Shown here one piece after another: positions 7,989-16,890 of a DNA stretch of 64,000 bases. The position numbers and the translations under genes were made by a program. Origin of the DNA: Streptomyces daqingensis (GTDB lineage Bacteria > Actinomycetota > Actinomycetes > Streptomycetales > Streptomycetaceae); NCBI RefSeq assembly GCF_014645895.1, contig NZ_BMMP01000013.1, positions 127,478-191,477 of the forward strand, written 5' to 3'. The notes beneath the pieces are model-generated. The model worked only from the letters and a program-made list of their open reading frames with translations. It made no database searches and was not told the DNA's origin. Position 1 is the first letter of the stretch. Every line of letters begins with the position of its first letter.

Positions 7989-9167
7989 GTGGCCCCCGTG
8001 ACACCTCAGAGCCCGCTCGGCCTGTTCGGCACCGACTCGCTCATCGGCGAGGAGGACCGTGCGATCAGGGACACCGTCCGCAGGTTCGTCGAGGACAAGG
8101 TGAAGCCGAAGCTGGGCGACTGGTACGAGGCCGGCTCCGTCCCCGCCCGGGACCTCGCCAAGGAGCTGGGCTCGCTCGGCGTGCTCGGGATGCACCTGAC
8201 GGGCTACGGCTGCGCGGGGACCAGCGCGACGGCGTACGGCCTGGCCTGCATGGAGCTGGAGGCGGGCGACTCGGGGCTGCGGTCGCTGGTGTCCGTGCAG
8301 GGCTCGCTGGCGATGTTCGCGATCTGGCGGTACGGCAGCGAGGAGCAGAAGCAGCGTTGGCTGCCTGCGATGGCCGCCGGCGAGGCGATCGGCTGCTTCG
8401 GGCTGACGGAGCCGGACTTCGGCTCCAACCCGGCGGGCATGCGTACGCGCGCACGGCGCGACGGCTCCGACTGGGTGCTCGACGGCACCAAGATGTGGAT
8501 CACCAACGGGTCGGTGGCGGACGTGGCCGTGGTGTGGGCGCAGACCGACGACCGGGTCCGCGGGTTCGTCGTCCCCACCGACACCCCCGGCTTCTCGGCG
8601 CCGGAGATCAAGAAGAAGATGTCGCTGCGGGCGTCGGTCACCTCCGAGCTGGTGATGGACGGCGTCCGCCTGCCCGAGTCGGCGGTGCTGCCGGACGCTG
8701 CGGGGCTCTCCGGGCCGCTGTCGTGCCTCAACGAGGCCCGGTACGGCATCGTCTTCGGCGCTCTGGGCGCCGCGCGCGACTGCCTGGAGACGACGATCGC
8801 CTACGCCCGGGAGCGCGAGATCTTCGACAAGCCCCTCGCCGCGTACCAGCTCTCCCAGGCCAAGCTCGCGGACATGTCGCTCGAGCTGGGCAAGGGGATG
8901 CTGCTGGCGCTCCACCTGGCGGGGCTGAAGGACGCCGGCTCGCTCCGCCCCGAGCAGGTCAGCCTCGGGAAGCTGAACAACGTGCGGGAGGCCATCGCCA
9001 TCGCGCGCGAGTGCCGCACGATGCTCGGCGCCGCCGGCATCACCCTGGAGTATCCGGTGATGCGGCACGCCAACAACCTCGAGTCGGTTCTGACGTACGA
9101 GGGGACGTCCGAGGTGCACCAGCTCGTGATCGGACAGGCGCTGACGGGCGACGCCGCGTTCCGCTGA
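7989..9167 (+). CDS. Glutaryl-CoA dehydrogenase-like acyl-CoA dehydrogenase
   Basis: A 392-residue acyl-CoA dehydrogenase, the usual length for glutaryl-CoA dehydrogenase. It shows CFGLTEPDFGSNP (FAD/substrate loop), DGTKMWITNG, FSAPEIKKKMSLRAS and ARYGIVFGALGAA, and the catalytic-base region LTYEGTSEVHQL with the Glu in YEGT. This pattern follows mitochondrial GcdH closely; GcdH oxidises and decarboxylates glutaryl-CoA to crotonyl-CoA in lysine/tryptophan breakdown. GTG 7989 is preferred because AGGAGA lies 5 bases upstream; GTG 7971 is an alternative with its own GGTGGAGG. The possible lysine link is interesting given the amino-acid oxygenase upstream, but the genes may simply be neighbours. 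Confidence 0.85.
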   Translation: MAPVTPQSPLGLFGTDSLIGEEDRAIRDTVRRFVEDKVKPKLGDWYEAGSVPARDLAKELGSLGVLGMHLTGYGCAGTSATAYGLACMELEAGDSGLRSLVSVQGSLAMFAIWRYGSEEQKQRWLPAMAAGEAIGCFGLTEPDFGSNPAGMRTRARRDGSDWVLDGTKMWITNGSVADVAVVWAQTDDRVRGFVVPTDTPGFSAPEIKKKMSLRASVTSELVMDGVRLPESAVLPDAAGLSGPLSCLNEARYGIVFGALGAARDCLETTIAYAREREIFDKPLAAYQLSQAKLADMSLELGKGMLLALHLAGLKDAGSLRPEQVSLGKLNNVREAIAIARECRTMLGAAGITLEYPVMRHANNLESVLTYEGTSEVHQLVIGQALTGDAAFR

Positions 9168-9187
9168 CGCGGCACAGGCGCGCGCCC

Positions 9188-9239
9188 GCCTGAGTCGACG
9201 AGGTCCCGCCGCAGCGGCGGCGGCCTCGTCGACTCAGGC
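9188..9239. terminator. Bidirectional terminator hairpin between gcdH-like gene and cobN
   Basis: A perfect 16-bp inverted repeat: GCCTGAGTCGACGAGG at 9188-9203 pairs with 9224-9239 across a 20-base loop that itself contains a small GC-rich dyad. It lies between the convergent dehydrogenase (+) and cobN (-), as expected for a shared intrinsic terminator of the U-less actinomycete type. Confidence 0.85.
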
Positions 9240-9259
9240 CCGGCACAGGCGTGTTCGGC

Positions 9260-12200
9260 TCACTCGCCGTCGTCCTCCAGCTCGCCTTCCGTCTCCAGGA
9301 AGATCCTCCGCAGCTCCTCCAGGACGGCGGGGTCGGGCTCGGCCCACATGCCGCGGGACTCCGCCTCCAGAAGGCGCTCGGTGATGCCGTGCAGGGCCCA
9401 CGGGTTGGCCTCCTGCAGGAAGGCGCGGTTCTCCGGGTCGAGCACGTAGGCCGAGGCGAGCTTGTCGTACATCCAGTCGGCGACGACGCCGGTCGTCGCG
9501 TCGTATCCGAAGAGGTAGTCGACGGTGGCGGCGAGTTCGAACGCCCCCTTGTATCCGTGCCGCTGCATCGCCGCGATCCAGCGGGGGTTGACGACGCGGG
9601 CGCGGAAGACCCGTGAGGTCTCCTCCACGAGGGTGCGGGTGCGCACGGTCTCGGGCCGCGTCGAGTCGCCGATGTACGCCTCGGGCGCGGTGCCGCGCAG
9701 CGCCCGTACGGTGGCGACCATCCCGCCGTGGTACTGGAAGTAGTCGTCGGAGTCGGCGATGTCGTGCTCACGCGTGTCGGTGTTCTTCGCGGCGACCGCG
9801 ATGCGACGGTAGGCCGTCTCCATCTCCTCCCGGGCGGGGCGCCCTTCGAGGTCGCGGCCGTAGGCGTAGCCGCCCCACGCCGTGTAGACCTCGGCCAGGT
9901 CGGCGTCCGTGCGCCAGTCCCGCGAGTCGATGAGCTGCAGCAGGCCCGCGCCGTACGTGCCGGGGCGGGAGCCGAAGATGCGTGTGGTGGCGCGGCGTTC
10001 GTCGCCGTGCTCGGCCAGGTCGGCCTGGGCGTGGGCCCGTACGCGGTTGTCCTCCGCGGATTCCTCCAGGGAGGCGGCGAGCCGTACGGCGTCGTCGAGC
10101 AGCCCCACGGCGTGCGGGAAGGCGTCGCGGAAGAATCCGCTGATGCGCAGCGTGACGTCGATGCGGGGACGCCCCAGCTCCTCCAGCGGCACCGGCTCCA
10201 GTCCGGTCACGCGCCGCGACGCGTCGTCCCATACGGGGCGGACGCCCAGCAGCGCCAGCGCCTCCGCGATGTCGTCGCCCGACGTGCGCATCGCGCTGGT
10301 GCCCCACAGGGACAGGCCGACGGAGCTCGGCCATTCGCCGGTCTCGGTGCGGTACCGCTCCAGCAGGGAGTCGGCGAGTGCGGTTCCGGTGTCCCAGGCC
10401 AGGCGGCTGGGCACGGCCTTGGGGTCGACGGAGTAGAAGTTGCGGCCGGTCGGCAGCACGTTGACCAGGCCCCGCAGCGGGGAGCCGGAGGGCCCCGCCG
10501 GGACGGAGCCGCCCGCGAGGGCGTGCACGGCGTGGTCGATCTCCTGCGTGGTCGCCGCCAGCCGCGGCACGACCTCGCGCGCCGCGAAGTCCAGTACGGC
10601 GCCGGCCTGTCGACGCTGCTCCCCGGGCAGCTCGGCGACCGCCCCCGGCACGGCGCCCGGGTCCCATCCGGCGTCCTCCATCGCCTCGACGAGGGAGCGG
10701 GCCGCGGCCTCGGCTGCGTCCGCGCCGCCGCGGTCGGCGGCCGACTCGTCCAGGCCCAGCGCCTCGCGCAGCCCCGGCAGGGTGGTGGCGCCGCCCCAGA
10801 TCTGGCGGGCGCGCAGCACGGCGAGGACGAGGTTGACGCGCTCGGGGCCTCGCGGCGCCGCGCCCAGCACGTGGAGTCCGTCGCGGATCTGGGCGTCCTT
10901 GACCTCGCACAGCCACCCGTCGACGTGCAGCAGGAAGTCGTCGAAGCCCTCGTCGTCGGGGCGTTCTTCGAGGCCCAGGTCGTGGTCGAGCTTAGCCGCC
11001 TGGATGAGCGTCCAGATCTGGGCGCGGATGGCGGGCAGCTTCGCCGGGTCCATCGAGGAGACCGCCGCGTACTCGTCGAGGAGCTGCTCCAGCCTGGCGA
11101 TGTCGCCGTAGGACTCGGCGCGCGCCATGGGCGGCACGAGGTGGTCGACGAGCGTGGCGTGCGCGCGGCGCTTGGCCTGGGTCCCCTCGCCCGGGTCGTT
11201 GACGAGGAAGGGGTAGATCAGCGGCACGTCGCCCAGGGCGGCGTCGGGTGCGCAGACGGCGGACAGGCCGGCGTTCTTCCCCGGCAGCCACTCCAGGTTG
11301 CCGTGCTTGCCCAGGTGGATCATGGCGTCGGCGCCGAATCCCCGGTCGTCGCGGGAGGCGGCGATCCACCGGTAGGCCGCCAAGTAGTGGTGGGACGGCG
11401 GGAGATCGGGGTCGTGGTAGATCGCGACGGGATTCTCCCCGAAGCCGCGCGGCGGCTGGATGAGGATCAGCAGGTTGCCCCTGCGGAGGGCCGCCAGGAC
11501 GATGTCGCCGTCCTCGTCGCGGCTGCGGTCGACGAACATCTCACCGGGCGGCGGCCCCCAGTGCTCCTCCACCGACTGCCGCAGTTCCGCGGGGAGTTGC
11601 GCGTACCAGCGGCGGTAGTCGGCAGCCGGGATGCGCACGGGGTTGCGGGCCAGCTGCTCCTCCGTGAGCCAGTCCTGGTCGTGTCCGCCCGCCTCGATGA
11701 GGGCGCGGATCAGCTCGTCGCCGTCGCCCGACTCCAGTCCGGGCACGGGCTCGGCGCCGTCCTCGCCCTGCCCGAAGTCGTAGCCCTCGTCGCGCATCCG
11801 GCGCAGCAGCGCGACCGCGCTGGCCGGTGTGTCGAGTCCGACGGCGTTGCCGATCCGCGAGTGCTTCGTCGGGTAGGCGGACAGCACGAGGGCGACGCGC
11901 TTCTCCGCGGCGGGAGTCCGGCGCAGCCGGGCGTGGCGGACTGCGATCCCCGCGACGCGCGCGGCGCGTTCGGCGTCGGGGACGTAGGCGGGCAGGCCGT
12001 CCTCGTCGATCTCCTTGAAGGAGAACGGCACGGTGATCAGCCGTCCGTCGAACTCCGGCACGGCGACCTGGCTGGCCGCGTCGAGCGGGGAGACGCCCTC
12101 GTCGTTCTCCTCCCACGCGCTGCGGGGACTGGTGAGGCACAGGGCCTGGAGGACGGGCACGTCGAGGGACGCGAGCGCTCCGGCGTCCCACGCCTCGTCG

Positions 12201-12889
12201 TCACCGCCCGCCGAGGCATCCGCGGGCTTCGTCCCTCCCGCGGCGAGCACGGTGGTGACCACGGCGTCCACCGGCCGCAGCGCGTCGAGCAGTTCGGGTT
12301 CCGGTGCGCGCAGCGACGCGACGTAGAGCGGCAGCGGACGGCCTCCGGCGTCCTCGATCGCACGGCAGAGGGCCTCGACGAATGCCGTGTTGCCGCTCAT
12401 GTGGTGCGCGCGGTAGTAGAGCACCGCCACAGCGGGCCCGTCCGCATCCGGCCGGCCCCTCCGCTCCAGCGGTCCCCAACTGGGCGCCGGCGCGGGCGGT
12501 TCGAAGCCGTGCCCGCTCAGCAGAACGGTGTCGGAGAGGAACCGCGCGAGCTGCTCCAGGTTCGCGGGGCCGCCGTGCGCGAGGTACGCGTGGGCCTCGG
12601 TGGCGATGCCGACGGGCACCGTGGAGTGCTCCATCAGCTGTGCGTCGGGGGCCTGTTCACCGGTGAGGACCACGACGGGCCGGCCCTGCGCGAGGACGGC
12701 TTCCAGCCCCTCCTCCCAGGCGCGCACCCCGCCCAGCAGCCGTACGACGACGAGTTCGGCGCCGTCCAGCAGTCCGGGAAGCTCTTCGAGGGTGAGCCGG
12801 GAGGGGTTCGCGTAGCGGTAGGGCACCGGGCCGGCCGCGGAGCGTGCGCTGAGCAGATCGGTGTCGGACGTGGACAGCAGCAGAATCAT
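9260..12889 (-). CDS. cobN: Cobaltochelatase subunit CobN
   Basis: The 1209-residue protein matches CobN, the large subunit of the ATP-dependent aerobic cobaltochelatase that inserts Co2+ into hydrogenobyrinic acid a,c-diamide, together with a CobS/CobT or ChlI/ChlD-type AAA pair (not in this window). Length and sequence agree with the family, e.g. YPTKHSRIGNAVGLDTPASA, MIHLGKHGNLEWLPGK, GTSAMRTSGDDIAEALALLG and, near the C-terminus, VVNPRWIAAMQRHGYKGA and EANPWALHGITERLLEA. The ATG at 12889 has GAGGAAGG upstream. The leader carries a cobalamin riboswitch, so the gene should be shut down when B12 is plentiful. A long antisense open frame over this gene is only a codon-bias shadow. Confidence 0.95.
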   Translation of the reverse strand: MILLLSTSDTDLLSARSAAGPVPYRYANPSRLTLEELPGLLDGAELVVVRLLGGVRAWEEGLEAVLAQGRPVVVLTGEQAPDAQLMEHSTVPVGIATEAHAYLAHGGPANLEQLARFLSDTVLLSGHGFEPPAPAPSWGPLERRGRPDADGPAVAVLYYRAHHMSGNTAFVEALCRAIEDAGGRPLPLYVASLRAPEPELLDALRPVDAVVTTVLAAGGTKPADASAGGDDEAWDAGALASLDVPVLQALCLTSPRSAWEENDEGVSPLDAASQVAVPEFDGRLITVPFSFKEIDEDGLPAYVPDAERAARVAGIAVRHARLRRTPAAEKRVALVLSAYPTKHSRIGNAVGLDTPASAVALLRRMRDEGYDFGQGEDGAEPVPGLESGDGDELIRALIEAGGHDQDWLTEEQLARNPVRIPAADYRRWYAQLPAELRQSVEEHWGPPPGEMFVDRSRDEDGDIVLAALRRGNLLILIQPPRGFGENPVAIYHDPDLPPSHHYLAAYRWIAASRDDRGFGADAMIHLGKHGNLEWLPGKNAGLSAVCAPDAALGDVPLIYPFLVNDPGEGTQAKRRAHATLVDHLVPPMARAESYGDIARLEQLLDEYAAVSSMDPAKLPAIRAQIWTLIQAAKLDHDLGLEERPDDEGFDDFLLHVDGWLCEVKDAQIRDGLHVLGAAPRGPERVNLVLAVLRARQIWGGATTLPGLREALGLDESAADRGGADAAEAAARSLVEAMEDAGWDPGAVPGAVAELPGEQRRQAGAVLDFAAREVVPRLAATTQEIDHAVHALAGGSVPAGPSGSPLRGLVNVLPTGRNFYSVDPKAVPSRLAWDTGTALADSLLERYRTETGEWPSSVGLSLWGTSAMRTSGDDIAEALALLGVRPVWDDASRRVTGLEPVPLEELGRPRIDVTLRISGFFRDAFPHAVGLLDDAVRLAASLEESAEDNRVRAHAQADLAEHGDERRATTRIFGSRPGTYGAGLLQLIDSRDWRTDADLAEVYTAWGGYAYGRDLEGRPAREEMETAYRRIAVAAKNTDTREHDIADSDDYFQYHGGMVATVRALRGTAPEAYIGDSTRPETVRTRTLVEETSRVFRARVVNPRWIAAMQRHGYKGAFELAATVDYLFGYDATTGVVADWMYDKLASAYVLDPENRAFLQEANPWALHGITERLLEAESRGMWAEPDPAVLEELRRIFLETEGELEDDGE

Positions 12890-12929
12890 GCGGCAGGCCT
12901 TCCTCGGGGTCCGCGCCCCGGGCGGTGAA

Positions 12930-13075
12930 GAGACGGCGGGAGTTCCTGGCTCGCCCCCATGTGCTCAAGCACGCACATGACGGGCTCACAGTGGCGGGAC
13001 CGCGCCGGATTCACACCGGCTTCCTCCCCTGGCGCCGTCGCTGACGGTGGCGGGCCGCGCGGCCCGCCGTGCAAC
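12930..13075 (-). ncRNA. Cobalamin riboswitch controlling cobN
   Basis: On the - strand the leader of cobN contains the hallmarks of an adenosylcobalamin aptamer: GGAAGCCGGTGTGAATCCGG followed by GCGGTCCCGCCACTGTGA (the B12-box region), then a hairpin around CATGTGCGTG...CACATG, and GAGCCAGGAACTC. A GC-rich hairpin (13051-13066) marks the 5' side. Downstream, CGGGGCGCGGACCCCG (12905-12920) can form a stem 16 bases before the start codon. Control at translation initiation or by termination is therefore plausible. The boundaries are approximate. Confidence 0.9.
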
Positions 13076-13139
13076 ATCGTAAGGGCCGCCGCGGCGGCCC
13101 GCGGGATACGGGCGCGGCGGCGTCCTCCCAGGCCGTCGG

Positions 13140-13152
13140 TATGCTCGCCGCC
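13140..13152 (+). promoter_or_regulatory. Candidate leaderless promoter of cobG (-10 TATGCT)
   Basis: TATGCT at 13140-13145 ends 7 bases before the ATG at 13153, and no ribosome-binding site precedes the gene. The same spacing is seen before the SDR (6997), GNAT (28907) and, one base closer, Rrf2 (31229) genes. This supports ATG 13153 rather than ATG 13141 as the cobG start. Confidence 0.45.
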
Positions 13153-14541
13153 ATGCCGCAACTCGCCTCCACCGCACGGGATCGGGACGGAACGGACACC
13201 CGGGCCCGGCCCGGCCGGCACGGACGGGACCGCGGCGACGCCTGCCCCGGAGCGCTGCGGCTGCACCCCGCCGACGACGGCGCGCTGGCCCGCATCCGCG
13301 TCCCCGCGGGCCTCCTGACCTCCGCGCAGGCCCGCGTGCTGGCCGAGACGGCGGACGCTCTCGGTGACGGCCACATCGACGTCACCTCACGCGGCAACCT
13401 GCAGCTCCGGGGCCTGAACGGGCAGGAGAGCGCCGAACTCGCGGCCCGTCTCGACGGGGCCGGTCTGCTGCCCTCGCCCCGGCACGACCGGGTGCGCAAC
13501 GTCGTCGCCTCCCCGCTCAGCGGCCTGGACGGACACGGTCACGCCGATGTCCGGCCGTGGGCCGCCCAGTTGGACGAGCTTCTGCTGGCCAGTGAGGACG
13601 CGACGGAGCTCTCGGGCCGCTTCCTCTTCGCCTTCGACGACGGCCGCGGCGACACCGCGGGCCTGGACGCGGATGTGACATTGATCGCCCTGCCCTGCGG
13701 CCGGGAGGCCCTGCTGCGGTTGGCCGGTACCGCGGCCGTGCGTGTCCCCGCCGAACACGCGCCGGACACGGCGCTGCTGGCGGCCGAGGCCTTTCTCTCG
13801 GCCGTACGGGAGAGCGGCTCGGCGGTCTGGCGCGTGAGCGAACTACCGGACGGGCGCGAACAGTTGACCCTCCGCGTGGCCCGCCGGCTGCGCGGCGCCG
13901 ACGTGCCGGTGCGGCCGGTCGCCGGCGTCCCTCCCCTTCCCGCCGTCTCCGCTCCGGCACCGGGCCTGGTGGAAGGCCCGGCGGGCCGCCGCTCCCTGTA
14001 CGTCCTCGCCCGGCTGGGGCGCCTGACCTCGGAGCAGCTGCACCGGCTGGCCTCCCTGTCCGGACAGCCGGGGGGCGCGGACGACGGCCCCGCGAAGGGC
14101 GAGCTGCGGGTGACGCCCTGGCGCGGCGTCGTCGTCCCCGACCTGCCCGCCGCGGAGGCGGCGGCACAACTGCGCGAGCTGAGCGATGCCGGGCTCGTCA
14201 CCGGCGCGGACTCCCCCTGGCACGGCGTCAGCGCCTGCACCGGCCTGCCCGGCTGCGCCCGCTCGCACCGCGACGTGCGCTCCGACGCGGCCCCGGGGCG
14301 GGCCGACGCCGCACCCGGCTCCGCCGCCCCCGCCGCGCCTGAGGGAACGTCCCTGCTGCCGGTCCACTTCTCGGGCTGCGAACGCCGCTGCGGACGCCCC
14401 AAGGGTGACGTGGTCGATGTCGTGGCGGGCGGGAACGGCTATACGGTGGCCGTTCAGGCAGAGGGCTCCATACGGGAGCGGGCCGTGCCGGACGGAGAAC
14501 TCGCCCACGCCGTCGCATCGGCACGCGCCGGACGAGAGTGA
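13153..14541 (+). CDS. cobG: Precorrin-3B synthase CobG
   Basis: A 462-residue nitrite/sulfite-reductase-like protein with the features of CobG. CobG is the siroheme-like/4Fe-4S monooxygenase that hydroxylates precorrin-3A and forms the gamma-lactone needed for oxygen-dependent ring contraction. Seen in the sequence: DACPGALRLHPADDGALARIRVPAG at the N-terminus, HIDVTSRGNLQLRGL, and the paired cysteine motifs CTGLPGC (CxxxxxC) and SGCERRCGRPKG near the C-terminus that hold the Fe-S cluster. It starts an operon with cobH (4-bp gap) and cobIJ. The gene is divergent from riboswitch-controlled cobN but has no visible riboswitch itself. Confidence 0.92.
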   Translation: MPQLASTARDRDGTDTRARPGRHGRDRGDACPGALRLHPADDGALARIRVPAGLLTSAQARVLAETADALGDGHIDVTSRGNLQLRGLNGQESAELAARLDGAGLLPSPRHDRVRNVVASPLSGLDGHGHADVRPWAAQLDELLLASEDATELSGRFLFAFDDGRGDTAGLDADVTLIALPCGREALLRLAGTAAVRVPAEHAPDTALLAAEAFLSAVRESGSAVWRVSELPDGREQLTLRVARRLRGADVPVRPVAGVPPLPAVSAPAPGLVEGPAGRRSLYVLARLGRLTSEQLHRLASLSGQPGGADDGPAKGELRVTPWRGVVVPDLPAAEAAAQLRELSDAGLVTGADSPWHGVSACTGLPGCARSHRDVRSDAAPGRADAAPGSAAPAAPEGTSLLPVHFSGCERRCGRPKGDVVDVVAGGNGYTVAVQAEGSIRERAVPDGELAHAVASARAGRE

Positions 14542-14545
14542 CGGG

Positions 14546-15253
14546 ATGAGCGACAGCGCAGTGTCCGAGCACGACGAGTACGCCCAGAACGACGAACCCG
14601 ACCGGCAGGACGGGCACCCGGAGCACGGGTACCGGTACGAGAAGGACGGCGCGGCCATCTACCGCCAGTCGTTCGCCACGATCCGCGCCGAGACGGACCT
14701 GTCCGGCCTGCCCCCGGACGTCGCCCAGGTCGCCGTCCGCATGATCCACGCCTGCGGCATGGTCGACCTCGTCCGCGATCTCGCCTTCACGCCGCGGGTG
14801 GTCGCGCGGGCGCGGGCCGCGCTGCGTGCCGGCGCCCCCGTCCTGTGCGACGTGTCCATGGTGGCGAGCGGCGTCACCCGCAGGCGCCTGCCCGCGGGCA
14901 ACGACGTCGTATGCACGCTCTCCGACCCGTCGGTTCCGGGGCTCGCCGCCCGCATGGGCACCACGCGCAGCGCCGCGGCGATGGAGCTGTGGCAGGAGAG
15001 GCTGGACGGTGCCGTGGTGGCGGTGGGCAACGCGCCCACGGCTCTCTTCCGGCTGCTGGAGATGGTCGAGGAGGGCGCGCCCCGCCCGGCCGCCGTCATC
15101 GGAGTACCCGTCGGTTTCGTCGGCGCCGCCGAGTCCAAGGACGCACTCGCGGCCCACCCGTCCGGCCTGGACCACCTCGTCGTACGAGGACGACGCGGCG
15201 GCAGCGCGATCGCCGCGGCCGCGATCAACGCGATAGCGAGCGAAGCAGAGTGA
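14546..15253 (+). CDS. cobH: Precorrin-8X methylmutase CobH
   Basis: A 235-residue CobH/CbiC protein that moves the methyl group from C11 to C12 of precorrin-8X to give hydrogenobyrinate. The catalytic His is His68 in AVRMIHACGM. Further family signatures are VLCDVSMVASGV, VGNAPTALFRLLE and GVPVGFVGAAESK. The first 30 residues are an acidic, His/Asp-rich extension not typical of the core fold. The ATG lies 4 bp after the cobG stop, with a weak GAGAG site inside the end of cobG. The stop overlaps the GTG of cobIJ (GTGA), which indicates translational coupling. Confidence 0.95.
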   Translation: MSDSAVSEHDEYAQNDEPDRQDGHPEHGYRYEKDGAAIYRQSFATIRAETDLSGLPPDVAQVAVRMIHACGMVDLVRDLAFTPRVVARARAALRAGAPVLCDVSMVASGVTRRRLPAGNDVVCTLSDPSVPGLAARMGTTRSAAAMELWQERLDGAVVAVGNAPTALFRLLEMVEEGAPRPAAVIGVPVGFVGAAESKDALAAHPSGLDHLVVRGRRGGSAIAAAAINAIASEAE

Positions 15254-16890
15254 CACAGCAGCAGAATCCTCAGGACACGGCCCCCGGACAGCACGCGGCC
15301 GGTGACGCCGCCGCACCGCACGGGCAGCGCGCCCCGTCCCCGGGCCCGGGCTCCCCCGGCCGCCTCTACGGCGTGGGGCTCGGCCCCGGCGACCCGTCGC
15401 TGATGACCCTGCGGGCGGTGCAGGTCATCGCCGGGGCCGACGTCGTCGCCTACCACAGCGCCCGGCACGGCCGTTCCATCGCGCGCGCCATCGCGGCGGA
15501 GCATCTGCGGCCCGATCACATCGAGGAGGCGCTGGTGTACCCCGTCACGACGGGGACGACGGACCATCCCGGCGGCTACAGGGGCGCCATCGAGGAGTTC
15601 TACGAGGAGTCCGCCGCACGTCTCGCGGCGCACCTCGACGCGGGCCGCACCGTCGCCGTACTCGCCGAGGGGGACCCGCTCTTCTACGGCTCGTACATGC
15701 ACATGCACAAGCGGCTCGCCGACCGCTATCCGACGGAGGTCGTCCCGGGCGTCACCTCCGTGAGCGCCGCCGCGTCCCGGCTGGGCACACCGCTCGCCGA
15801 AGGCGACGAGGTGCTGACGATCCTGCCGGGGACGCTCCCCGAGGAGGAGCTGACCGCGCGTCTGGCCGCCACCGACGCCGCCGTAGTGATGAAGCTGGGC
15901 CGTACCTTCCCCGCCGTCCGCAAGGCCGTCGAGGACGCGGGCCGGCTGGACGAGACCCGCTACGTCGAGCGCGCCACCATGGCCGGCGAGCGTACGGGGA
16001 CCCTGGCGGACGCGGACGCCGGCTCGGTGCCGTACTTCTCCCTCGCCGTGCTCCCCAGCCGCGCGGGCCGGGCGCCCGGGCCGCCGCCCGGCGGCGGAGA
16101 GGTCGTGGTGGTCGGCACGGGCCCCGCGGGGCCGCTGTGGCTCACGCCCGAGGCGCGCGGCGAACTCGCCGCCGCGCAGGACCTGGTGGGCTACACCACG
16201 TACCTCGACCGGGTACCGGAGCGCCACGGCCAGCGGCGCCACGCCTCCGACAACAAGGTGGAGTCCGAACGCGCCGAGCTCGCCCTGAACCTCGCGCGGC
16301 GCGGCCGGCGCGTGGCCGTCGTCTCGTCCGGCGACCCCGGGGTGTTCGCGATGGCCAGCGCCGTGCTGGAGGTCGCCTCGCAGGAGCCGTACCAGGACGT
16401 TCCGGTGCGGGTCGTGCCCGGTGTGACGGCGGCGAGCGCGGCGGCCGCGCGCGCGGGCGCGCCCCTCGGTCACGACTACGCCGTCATCTCGCTCTCCGAC
16501 CGGCTCAAGCCCTGGGAGGTCATCGCCGGACGGCTCGCGGCGGCCGCGTCGGCGGACCTGGCGCTCGCGCTCTACAACCCCGGCTCCCGCAGCCGCACCT
16601 GGCAGGTGGCGAAGGCCCGCGAGCTGCTGCTGGAGCACCGCGCTCCGGACACCCCGGTCGTCGTGGCCCGCGACGTCGGCGGTCCGGGAGAGCGGGTGCG
16701 GACCGTGCAACTGGCCGACCTCGCACCGGAGACGGTGGACATGCGCACGATCCTGCTCGTCGGGTCGTCCCGTACGCGAACGGTGCCGCGCGGCGGCGCG
16801 AACGGCGAGGGGGGAGCGGACAGAAACGGCCGGCAGCCCGCCGTGTGGACGCCCCGCCGTTACGCCCCGGAGGGCTCACCCGAGACGTGA
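15250..16890 (+). CDS. cobIJ: Fused precorrin-2 C20- and precorrin-3B C17-methyltransferase CobIJ
   Basis: A 546-residue fusion of two tetrapyrrole methyltransferase domains. The CobI half (about 30-290) begins with LYGVGLGPGDPSLMTLRAVQ and carries LAEGDPLFYGSYMHMH. The CobJ half (about 295-510) begins with VVVVGTGPAGPLWLT and carries VVSSGDPGVFAMAS and LYNPGSRSRTWQ. The two use SAM to methylate C20 of precorrin-2 and C17 of precorrin-3B, the latter coupled to ring contraction. This fusion is common in actinomycetes. The GTG start overlaps the cobH stop, and the 3' end overlaps the convergent cobK by 15 bp. Confidence 0.95.
   Translation: MTQQQNPQDTAPGQHAAGDAAAPHGQRAPSPGPGSPGRLYGVGLGPGDPSLMTLRAVQVIAGADVVAYHSARHGRSIARAIAAEHLRPDHIEEALVYPVTTGTTDHPGGYRGAIEEFYEESAARLAAHLDAGRTVAVLAEGDPLFYGSYMHMHKRLADRYPTEVVPGVTSVSAAASRLGTPLAEGDEVLTILPGTLPEEELTARLAATDAAVVMKLGRTFPAVRKAVEDAGRLDETRYVERATMAGERTGTLADADAGSVPYFSLAVLPSRAGRAPGPPPGGGEVVVVGTGPAGPLWLTPEARGELAAAQDLVGYTTYLDRVPERHGQRRHASDNKVESERAELALNLARRGRRVAVVSSGDPGVFAMASAVLEVASQEPYQDVPVRVVPGVTAASAAAARAGAPLGHDYAVISLSDRLKPWEVIAGRLAAAASADLALALYNPGSRSRTWQVAKARELLLEHRAPDTPVVVARDVGGPGERVRTVQLADLAPETVDMRTILLVGSSRTRTVPRGGANGEGGADRNGRQPAVWTPRRYAPEGSPET

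Noticed and set aside
9728..12928. A 1066-codon open frame antisense to cobN
   Set aside because: It follows from the high GC at third codon positions of cobN. It has no homology, ribosome-binding site or domain.
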